In this document: one piece after another, positions 57,633 to 64,000 of the stretch
How positions within the stretch are numbered: the stretch's first letter is position 1
How the letters are laid out: each line of letters opens with the position of its first letter
NCBI GenBank assembly: GCA_030744625.1
Contig: JASLQF010000065.1
Coordinates: 1-64,000 of the forward strand
Origin: Rhodospirillales bacterium
Lineage (GTDB): Bacteria; Pseudomonadota; Alphaproteobacteria; Rhodospirillales; JASLQF01
DNA length: 64,000 nucleotides
Direction: 5' to 3'
Program-made: the position numbers and the translations under genes
The notes under the pieces: generated by a model
Database searches by the model: none
Seen by the model: only the letters and a program-made list of their open reading frames with translations
Told to the model about the DNA's origin: nothing

Positions 57633-59329
57633 AGGCCGATCCGGTCACCCTCAACGTCCTCATCAACGCCTTCCACGCGATTGCCGAGGAGATGGGGATC
57701 ATTCTGCTGCAATCGGCCCATTCGACGGTCATCCGCGAAGCGCGCGACTGCTCGTGCGCGCTCCTCGACGCCAAGGGGCGCATTGTCGCCGAGGCCGAAC
57801 ACATCCCGATCCAGATGAGTTCCCTGTCCCTGCCCATGCAGGCTTGTCTTCGCAAGTACGGTGGGCGTATCGGGCCAAACGAGGTGTTCGTCACCAACGA
57901 CCCTTACATCGGTGGCCAGCATTTGCAGGACATCACCATCTTCACCCCCATCTTCGCCGGCAAGGCTTTGATCGGTTTCGCCGGCAGCATCGCCCATCAC
58001 GTCGACATCGGCGGCGGCGCTTCGGGTCTCACCCTCGATGCGCGCGAATTCTACGAGGAAGGCCTCCGCTTCACCGCCTTGAAACTCAACCGCCGGCGCG
58101 ACTTCGCTGCCAACGGAATTTTTCGCGACATCGTTTTCAGCAACTTCCGCGCGCCGAAAGCTACTTGGGGAGACCTCCACGCCCAGTTGGCGGCCAACGA
58201 GGTCGGACGGCGACGCATCCTCGAACTGGTCGAACGTCACGACACGGAAACCTTCGCGTTTTACGTCGAGGAGGCGATGCACTATTCGGAGAAATTGATG
58301 CGCGCCGCCATCGCGCGTCTCCCCGACGGCAGGTACACGGCGGAGGATTTCATCGACGACGGCGTCGTCGACCCCAAGCCGATTGCGGTCCGCGTCGCCG
58401 TTCAAGTGGAGGGGGAGGATCTGCATGTGGATTTCGAGGGATCGGCGCCGCAGGCGAAGGATTTCCTGAACGTGCCGATCGGTTCCACCTATTCGAGCAC
58501 CTACAGCGCGATAAAGATGGCCCTTTCCTCGGGAGACCAGGCGATCCCCGCCAACGATGGCTGCTATCGCCCGATTTCCATTGCCGCTCCCCAAGGATCG
58601 ATCGTCAATCCGGCGCCTCCGGCGGCGGTGCGGGCCCGGATGTGCGGTGCGTACCGGGTCTTCGACGCGCTGCTTCTGGCGCTTCAGAAGGCCATCCCCG
58701 AAAGAATTCCAGCCCTTGGATTCCACGCCAACACCACCTCCGGCCTGTCCCGGTTCAAGGACGGCGAGTTCAGTATATTCATCGAGGACATCGGGGGCGG
58801 TTGGGGAGGATATCCCGGCGGCGACGGCGCCGATATGTTGGATGTGCCGCTCTCCAACTGCCTGATCACACCGAGCGAAGCCGTGGAATCGGATCACCCC
58901 TTTATCATCATGAAGCGATATGAACTGCTTCCCGACAGCGGTGGCGCCGGATGCTACCGGGGAGGGTTGGGTTCGGTGCGCGAGTACGAGGTGATCGAGG
59001 ACGGGGTCGAATTCTTCGGTTATTCCGACCGCCACCTTTTCGCGCCGGCCGGCGCCGCCGGCGGATGTCCCGGCTCCACGGGGTCATTCTCGATATTGCG
59101 CGACGGTGCCGAGATCAGCCTGCCCTCGAAGACCCGCCAACCGCTGAGGAAGGGGGATGTGGTCCGCGTCGTGGTCGGTGGTGGGGGAGGGTTCGGGGAT
59201 CCGCGAGACCGGCCCGTGGAACGAATTCTGGACGACCTTCTCGAGGGCAAGATAAGCACGCAGCACGCGACCGCGCACTATCCGCAGTCCGTGGGCAAGT
59301 TGCACGGGCGCGGACGGCATGGGAGGTGA
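57629..59329 (+). CDS. Hydantoinase B / oxoprolinase family protein
   Basis: A 566-aa B-type subunit. It starts MKADPVTLNVLINAFHAIAEEMGIILLQ and contains NDPYIGGQHLQDITIF near residue 90, AHHVDIGG near 118 and the glycine-rich GGGGGFGDPRDRP near the C-terminus, all typical of HyuB. With the A subunit it performs ATP-dependent opening of hydantoins or 5-oxoproline, or carboxylation in related acetone-type enzymes. Start GTG has GGAG eight bases upstream. The A subunit starts 11 bp before the end of this gene. It diverges from a Mo-hydroxylase operon, suggesting hydroxylation then ring opening. Confidence 0.92.
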   Translation: MKADPVTLNVLINAFHAIAEEMGIILLQSAHSTVIREARDCSCALLDAKGRIVAEAEHIPIQMSSLSLPMQACLRKYGGRIGPNEVFVTNDPYIGGQHLQDITIFTPIFAGKALIGFAGSIAHHVDIGGGASGLTLDAREFYEEGLRFTALKLNRRRDFAANGIFRDIVFSNFRAPKATWGDLHAQLAANEVGRRRILELVERHDTETFAFYVEEAMHYSEKLMRAAIARLPDGRYTAEDFIDDGVVDPKPIAVRVAVQVEGEDLHVDFEGSAPQAKDFLNVPIGSTYSSTYSAIKMALSSGDQAIPANDGCYRPISIAAPQGSIVNPAPPAAVRARMCGAYRVFDALLLALQKAIPERIPALGFHANTTSGLSRFKDGEFSIFIEDIGGGWGGYPGGDGADMLDVPLSNCLITPSEAVESDHPFIIMKRYELLPDSGGAGCYRGGLGSVREYEVIEDGVEFFGYSDRHLFAPAGAAGGCPGSTGSFSILRDGAEISLPSKTRQPLRKGDVVRVVVGGGGGFGDPRDRPVERILDDLLEGKISTQHATAHYPQSVGKLHGRGRHGR

Positions 59330-61343
59330 TCGCGGTCAATTCAGGGTCGGTATCGACGTGGGCGGCACATTCACCGACGTGGTGGCCCAGGATGGTGACG
59401 ATTTGCGCGTGGTCAAGGGACTGACGACCCCTGATGACCAGTCGCTGAGCGCCATCGATACCGCGGCGCGACTGAACGAGCCGTTCTCCGCCGTCCGTTC
59501 CATCATCCACGGCACCACAGTCGCCACCAACGCCATCCTGGAACGCAAGGGCGCCCGGCTGGGTTTGATTTCCACCGCTGGATTTCGTGACGTCCTGGAG
59601 TTCCAGCGACAGGATCGCGGCAATATTTGGAATCTTTTCACCCGCAAGGTCGTGCCCCTGGCGCCTCGCCATCTTCGCTATGAGGTCTACGAGCGCATCC
59701 TTGCCGACGGCAGCGTGCACCGTCCCCTTGACCCGGAGAGCGTGCGCGTCGCCGCCCAGGCGATGATGGCCGAAGGCGTGGAGGCGGTGGCCGTGTGCCT
59801 TTTGAACTCCTATGCCAATCCGTCCCATGAAGCCCGGGTCGAGGCCATGTTGGCCGAGCTCATGCCGTCCCTCTATGTCGCCACGTCGTTCCGGACGGCG
59901 CCACACTTTCGCGAATACGAGCGCATGAGTACGACCGCCATAGCGGCCTATGTCGGCCCCAAGGTCAAGGGGTACCTGTCACGTTTCCGCGGACGCTTCG
60001 CCGAGCACGGATTCGGCGGCGACATCTACGTCATGTGCTCGAACGGCGGCGTGCTCCCACCGGAGAGCGCCGGTCTCCATGCCGCCGCCACCTGCCATTC
60101 GGGACCGGCGGGGGGCGTCCTGGCCACTCTCCGGGTCGCCCGGCAAAAGTCCCTGAAGAACGTCGTCTCCTTCGACATGGGGGGGACGAGCACGGACGTC
60201 TGCCTGATTTCCGGAGGGCGGGCAAACGTTTCCACCCGTTTGCGCATCGAGGGACTGCCGATCACTCTTCCCATGTTTGCCATCGAGACGGTGGGCGCCG
60301 GCGGCGGATCGATTGTATCGGTCGACGAGGGCGGACTGCTCACGGTTGGCCCGCGAAGTGCCGGCGCCAATCCAGGACCGGCCTGCTACGGGGGAGGGGG
60401 GAGCCAACCGACGGTGACCGACGCCCTTGCCCTGATCGGGCTGCTGCGCGCCGAGACCTTCTTCGGTGGCAGGATGACGCTGGATACATTGGCCGCCGAA
60501 GCCGCTTACGCGTCGCTTGCCCGGCGCATCGGCGACACGCCGCAAGGGGTGGCTGAAAAAACCTTCACCATCTCCAACGCCAAGCTGGCCAGTACGGTGC
60601 GCCTGGTCTCGGTGCGCGAGGGGCATGATCCGCGAGACTACACGCTCGTGGCGTACGGGGGGGCCGGCCCCCTGCACGCCTGCAGCGTCGCCGCCGAGCT
60701 TAGCATCAAACATGTCGTCGTGCCCCGGTTTCCGGGCGCTTTCTCCGCCTATGGATTGCTTTGTGCCGATCTCAAACGGGATTTCGTGCGCACCCGCCTG
60801 ACCCGATTTTCACGCCTCGGCGATTCCGAACTGCGGCAATGGCTTGGCGAGCTTCAGGCCGAAAACGAGGGCGAAATGCAGGCCATTGCCGGGCGGCGGC
60901 ATCCGCGTTGGCGGTTCACGGTCGATCTCCGCTACGCCGGCCAGGCATCGGAACTGGCGGTACCCGTGCCCCGCCTTTCACAACTGAAATGCGACACCCT
61001 TGTGCGGCGATTTCATGGGCTGCACAAGGCGAAGTTCGGTTTCGCGGACCCCCAAGCGGAGATCGAGTTGGTCAACCTGCGCCTGGAGGGAAGTGTGGCG
61101 GGCACCGGGCTGGCGTCTTCCTCCCCGGCCGCAGGGCCGGCGACGGCCCCCAGACCACAGAGCGGGTGGTTGGCTTTGGGCGGGAAACAAAAGTGCGATT
61201 TTTTTGATCGGGCCGACCTGCCGGTGGGAACGGAATTGTGGGGCCCGACCGTGATCGGCGAATCCACGGCAACCACCTTCGCTCCGCCAAACTGGAAGCT
61301 CACCGTGGACCCTTACGGGAACCTGGATCTGGTGCGGGTGTAG
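59319..61343 (+). CDS. Hydantoinase A / oxoprolinase family protein
   Basis: A 674-aa ATP-binding subunit of the ASKHA fold. FRVGIDVGGTFTDVVAQD near residue 8 is the phosphate-binding strand pair, HGTTVATNAILERKGARLGLI follows in two parts, and VVSFDMGGTSTDVCLI near 285 is the second phosphate loop. GYxGAGPLHA-type sequence appears as VAYGGAGPLHAC near 447. The order B then A is reversed from many operons. The protein couples ATP hydrolysis to opening or carboxylating a ring. The overlap with the B subunit supports complex formation. Confidence 0.92.
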   Translation: MGGDRGQFRVGIDVGGTFTDVVAQDGDDLRVVKGLTTPDDQSLSAIDTAARLNEPFSAVRSIIHGTTVATNAILERKGARLGLISTAGFRDVLEFQRQDRGNIWNLFTRKVVPLAPRHLRYEVYERILADGSVHRPLDPESVRVAAQAMMAEGVEAVAVCLLNSYANPSHEARVEAMLAELMPSLYVATSFRTAPHFREYERMSTTAIAAYVGPKVKGYLSRFRGRFAEHGFGGDIYVMCSNGGVLPPESAGLHAAATCHSGPAGGVLATLRVARQKSLKNVVSFDMGGTSTDVCLISGGRANVSTRLRIEGLPITLPMFAIETVGAGGGSIVSVDEGGLLTVGPRSAGANPGPACYGGGGSQPTVTDALALIGLLRAETFFGGRMTLDTLAAEAAYASLARRIGDTPQGVAEKTFTISNAKLASTVRLVSVREGHDPRDYTLVAYGGAGPLHACSVAAELSIKHVVVPRFPGAFSAYGLLCADLKRDFVRTRLTRFSRLGDSELRQWLGELQAENEGEMQAIAGRRHPRWRFTVDLRYAGQASELAVPVPRLSQLKCDTLVRRFHGLHKAKFGFADPQAEIELVNLRLEGSVAGTGLASSSPAAGPATAPRPQSGWLALGGKQKCDFFDRADLPVGTELWGPTVIGESTATTFAPPNWKLTVDPYGNLDLVRV

Positions 61344-61378
61344 GGCGGTCGTCGCCGACAATGGGGAGGGAAGCCGAC

Positions 61379-62590
61379 ATGAACCTTTCAAACGTCATCG
61401 ACGACGATTACGTCATCTCGGTGGTGGAAAAGCTGGTTTCCCTGCCCAGCGTATCGGGTGCCGAGGACGCCATATCGAGCTGGACGGCCGAAGAACTCAG
61501 ACGACTCGGCCTTACGGTCGTCGAACAGGAGGTTGCTCCGGGTCGGCGTAACGTCCTCGCCACGCTTGAAAGCGGCCGTCCAGGTCCGCATCTCCTTTTC
61601 AACGGGCACCTGGACACCCTGCCCATTGCCGAAGGCTGGTCGACGGATCCGTTTTCGCCTCGCCGTCAGGGGGATCGGCTGGTAGGCGCCGAGATCAACA
61701 ACATGAAAGGCGCCGTCGGCGCGATGATCGGCTGCCTGTCCGCGCTGAGCCAAGTCACCGAGCACTTGCGTGGCCGGATCACCCTGTCGGCGGTGATTGG
61801 CGAATGCGACGCCCTCGGGTTCGGCACCCGCCACATGCTGGACCAGGGGTTCACCGCGGACGCGGCGATCAACGGAGAGCCCACCGACTTGAAGGTGATG
61901 ACCAACCATTGTGGAGTCACCCAGTTGCGTCTCGTCGTGCGCGGTCACGGCATCCACGTCTCGCAACGTGGCGACGGCGTCAACGCGGTGGCCAAGATGG
62001 TCGGCGTCCTGGCCGGCCTGAACGAAGATATCGTGACCTTCACCCCGCACGAGGATTTTCCCGAACTGCCGACCGTCAACGTCGGGCTCGTCAGTGGGGG
62101 GGCCATGGCGTCGATGCTGGCGGCGCGCGCCGAGGCGATGATCGACGTTCGAACGGTGCCGGGAATGACCCCCGACAGCGTCCTCGACGATCTAACCAGC
62201 CTGGTGGCGCGCCTGGCGGCGGAGGACCCGACGCTGGATGCGGACGTGGAGTTGCTCGGTGCGCCGGAGTTTATACAGCAGCACCCCTTCCAAATGTCGG
62301 CCGACGAACCGGTCATCGACGCGGTGGCGGCGGCCCACGCCGCGTTGTGCGGCAGCCGCCCGTTTGTCGGCACGTTGTTTCCGCAGGTGTTTTTCGGTAC
62401 CGACGCGTCGCACTTGGCGAGGGCGGGCATTCCGACCGCCATCTACGGCCCCGGAAAGGCATCGGACATCAACGTCGCCAACGAAAGCATGGCGATCGCC
62501 GATCTGTTGCAGGCGTCCCGCGTTTACCTCAACAGTTCATTGATCATTTGCGGGAGTCGGGAAACCGCCGGTATCGGCAAGACGGAGTGA
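61379..62590 (+). CDS. M20 family metallopeptidase-like protein with degenerate metal site
   Basis: A 403-aa ArgE/DapE-type protein. H77 and D79 (FNGHLDTLP) and E167 (INGEPTD) are kept, but the bridging aspartate is N108 in EINNMKGA, the D-E-E is G141-E142-C143-D144, and the last ligand histidine is N365 in NVANE. At least three expected ligands or catalytic residues are therefore changed. It follows hydantoinase A by 35 bp with a GGGGAGGG ribosome site, where a carbamoyl-amino-acid or N-acyl hydrolase would be expected. It may use a single metal or serve a non-hydrolytic role. A related but differently altered paralogue lies at 31805-32992. Confidence 0.8.
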   Translation: MNLSNVIDDDYVISVVEKLVSLPSVSGAEDAISSWTAEELRRLGLTVVEQEVAPGRRNVLATLESGRPGPHLLFNGHLDTLPIAEGWSTDPFSPRRQGDRLVGAEINNMKGAVGAMIGCLSALSQVTEHLRGRITLSAVIGECDALGFGTRHMLDQGFTADAAINGEPTDLKVMTNHCGVTQLRLVVRGHGIHVSQRGDGVNAVAKMVGVLAGLNEDIVTFTPHEDFPELPTVNVGLVSGGAMASMLAARAEAMIDVRTVPGMTPDSVLDDLTSLVARLAAEDPTLDADVELLGAPEFIQQHPFQMSADEPVIDAVAAAHAALCGSRPFVGTLFPQVFFGTDASHLARAGIPTAIYGPGKASDINVANESMAIADLLQASRVYLNSSLIICGSRETAGIGKTE

Positions 62591-62595
62591 CACGA

Positions 62596-62612
62596 CAGCG
62601 ACGTCGTCGCTG
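62596..62612. repeat. Palindrome between convergent genes
   Basis: CAGCGACG-T-CGTCGCTG is an exact 8+1+8 inverted repeat 5 bp after the M20 stop and 43 bp from the ferredoxin stop. A loop of one base would form a poor hairpin, so a protein site or a weak cruciform-type terminator are both possible. Confidence 0.3.
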
Positions 62613-62655
62613 GACGCAGACCTCGATCGACTGGCCCGCCATGCGTTCTAGTGCC

Positions 62656-63210
62656 TTATTCAGGCCCGGCCAATTCCTCGAGCAGTTGCCGGAGCGCCCC
62701 CTTGCGGGCCTTTTGGGCGATGATCTCGGGCGTTGATATCTCCAGGGCGTCCTTGGGGCATATCTCCACGCAGGCCGGCCCCTCGGCCCGGTCCTCGCAA
62801 AGATCGCAGATGACGGCGAGCTTGGTATCGGGGTTGAGGGCGATGACGCCGAAAGGGCAGGCGTCGATGCAATGCGCACACCCGTCGCAATGGGTGTTTT
62901 CGACCATGACCAGTCCATTTTCCGGATTGATGACCATGGCGCCGGGCTGTGGACAGATATCCACGCAGGCCGGCTCGGCGCAGGCGCGACAAGCGATGGA
63001 GACCATGAGGACCGGTTCCGTGCGCACCAGGCGGATGCGGGAGCGGAGGATATTGGCGGTCCCCTCCTTGACTATGGCGCAGGCGAACTCGCACATCTGG
63101 CAGCCGACGCACAGATCGCGTACGCACGTCACTAACTGGTACCGGGGCGGCCCCGACGGGTAAGGATCGGGCCCCACGGACGACCCTTCTCCGATGTTAC
63201 TCTCGCTCAT
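62656..63210 (-). CDS. 4Fe-4S dicluster-type ferredoxin subunit
   Basis: A 184-aa iron-sulfur protein. Cysteines cluster as CVGCQMCEFAC near residue 34, CRACAEPACVDICPQPGA near 75, CDGCAHCIDACPFG near 108 and CDLCEDRAEGPACVEICPKDA near 135, ligands for up to four [4Fe-4S] clusters. No signal peptide is seen. It overlaps the stop of the flavoprotein gene by 4 bp, so it is the electron-transfer partner of that enzyme. The layout resembles cytoplasmic flavoprotein/ferredoxin pairs rather than quinone-linked complexes, as no membrane gene is visible. Confidence 0.9.
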   Translation of the reverse strand: MSESNIGEGSSVGPDPYPSGPPRYQLVTCVRDLCVGCQMCEFACAIVKEGTANILRSRIRLVRTEPVLMVSIACRACAEPACVDICPQPGAMVINPENGLVMVENTHCDGCAHCIDACPFGVIALNPDTKLAVICDLCEDRAEGPACVEICPKDALEISTPEIIAQKARKGALRQLLEELAGPE

Positions 63211-64000
63211 CGCTTCCTGCCGTATGCAACGATTTCCTTTTCCGGCGTTCTGTGCGCGAGATCTGCGTCGAAAAGAGTCGCCGTCATTTCCCCGTCAACG
63301 TTTCGCAGGCGAATGTTCTTCAGCCAGTCGACGTTGTCCTTTTGCGGAAAGTCGTAGCGATACAGCGAACCGCGGCTTTCCGTTCTCATCAAGCTTGCCC
63401 GGGCCAGCATCTCAAGGATGTCGACCATGTTCTCGTTCTCGAGCGCCATCATCCAATCGCGGTTGTAGACGCGCTCCTTGGTCCTCGTCGCCTGGTTGGG
63501 AATGTCCTCGCCGCGCATCGGCCCGATGCGTTCCAGGGCGTTCTCCAGCAACTCACCCTTGCGGACCACCCACACGTTTCCGTCCGCCTGGTGTTGAATT
63601 TCCTTCCGGAGTTCCACCGGCGTCGGGCCGTCCGAACGCTCGAGGGGGCCAAGCATCTTTTCGGCGAGCCGCTCGATCTCGTCTTTCCCGGGCTCGGGCG
63701 CTTTGTTCTTGCTGACGTATTCCGAGGCGAACCTTCCCGCCCTCGGTCCCCATACCTGGGTCATGGTCAGCGCGTTGCCCGATATCCGGTTGGCGCCGTG
63801 GATGCTCGCCGTCCCTTCGCCGGCGGCGTAGAGCCCCGGAATGTTGGTCTCGCAGCGTTCGTTGATGCGGATGCCGCCATTCCAGAAATGAGCGCAGGGT
63901 CCGGTCTCGATCGCCTCCTTCGTGGGGTCGGGCATATAGTCGCGCATGTCGAACCCCCCTTCCTTCCAATCGGCGTTGCACGGGGGGAACCACTTGGAGG
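63207..64000 (-). CDS. Fumarate reductase / succinate dehydrogenase-type flavoprotein, C-terminal part (runs off window end)
   Basis: The frame is open from base 64000 down to the stop at 63207. The visible 264 residues include HFWNGGIRINERCETNIPGLYAAGEGTASIHGANRISGNAL in three parts, which is the FAD-contacting C-terminal region of FrdA/AprA-like proteins, then a helical tail and FDADLAHRTPEKEIVAYGRKR at the end. The N-terminal FAD motif lies outside. With the ferredoxin that overlaps it, the enzyme probably oxidises or reduces a C-C bond or acts like adenylylsulfate reductase-type flavoproteins. Substrate unknown. Confidence 0.85.
   Translation of the reverse strand, partial: SKWFPPCNADWKEGGFDMRDYMPDPTKEAIETGPCAHFWNGGIRINERCETNIPGLYAAGEGTASIHGANRISGNALTMTQVWGPRAGRFASEYVSKNKAPEPGKDEIERLAEKMLGPLERSDGPTPVELRKEIQHQADGNVWVVRKGELLENALERIGPMRGEDIPNQATRTKERVYNRDWMMALENENMVDILEMLARASLMRTESRGSLYRYDFPQKDNVDWLKNIRLRNVDGEMTATLFDADLAHRTPEKEIVAYGRKR

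Overview
This window looks like a chromosomal stretch of a high-GC alphaproteobacterium, most likely Rhodospirillales-like. Support comes from dense operons with 1-11 bp ATGA or GTGA overlaps, Shine-Dalgarno led ATG/GTG starts, and an abundance of Dpp-type and Liv-type ABC importers, Mo-hydroxylases, TetR/GntR regulators and C-N hydrolases. Taxon assignment is inference: no rRNA, tRNA or other phylogenetic marker is present, and I saw no phage, insertion sequence or CRISPR array. No gene-free stretch exceeds about 260 bp.

Layout. (1) 1-3048, minus strand: a TetR regulator followed by VOC protein, zinc-type dehydrogenase and a thioesterase cut by the window edge. (2) 3233-12394, plus strand: DUF2817 metallohydrolase-like protein, a complete oligopeptide-type importer (binding protein, two permeases, two ATPases), a second zinc-type dehydrogenase and an acyl-CoA ligase. 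(3) 12471-19959: a hydantoinase-like cyclic amidohydrolase and an isochorismatase-family amidase on the minus strand, diverging from a plus-strand operon of a KRCGH-type C-C lyase, a bis-MGD molybdo/tungsto-oxidoreductase, a ferredoxin/membrane-anchor fusion and a MoaD-like sulfur carrier. (4) 20216-28802, minus strand: a Liv importer (with a fused LivM-LivG) followed by an amidohydrolase and an orphan CoxL-like Mo-hydroxylase, facing a divergent GntR/FCD regulator at 29048. (5) 29793-31590: alpha/beta hydrolase and LLM flavin oxidoreductase. (6) 31805-40267, plus strand: M20 protein, amidase, amidohydrolase, SDR, aminotransferase, alpha/beta hydrolase and a carbamoylase-type hydrolase. (7) 40410-52615, minus strand: a 13-gene same-direction array made of a GntR/UTRA regulator, a second Liv importer, LeuC/LeuD-like hydro-lyase subunits, a second KRCGH lyase, a second isochorismatase-family amidase, two PuuE-like deacetylase-fold hydrolases and an FAD protein. 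(8) 52802-53729: a 60-aa small protein and an exported pentapeptide-repeat protein. (9) 53815-64000: a three-subunit Mo-hydroxylase (minus) diverging from hydantoinase/oxoprolinase B and A and a second M20 protein (plus), then a ferredoxin and a fumarate-reductase-type flavoprotein on the minus strand that runs off the end.

How it fits together. Nearly every operon pairs an importer or regulator with enzymes that hydroxylate N-heterocycles (Mo-hydroxylases), open cyclic amides or imides, cut the half-amide, and break the carbon skeleton. The most coherent unit is region 7. Its gene content matches import of a cyclic imide, ring opening, release of ammonia to give a maleate-type diacid, hydration, and lyase cleavage to a 2-oxo acid plus a short fatty acid. 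Region 3 carries a parallel set (cyclic amidohydrolase, half-amidase, lyase) joined to a membrane-linked molybdo/tungsto-enzyme. Substrates are not provable from sequence; the pathways are hypotheses stated with tests in the findings.
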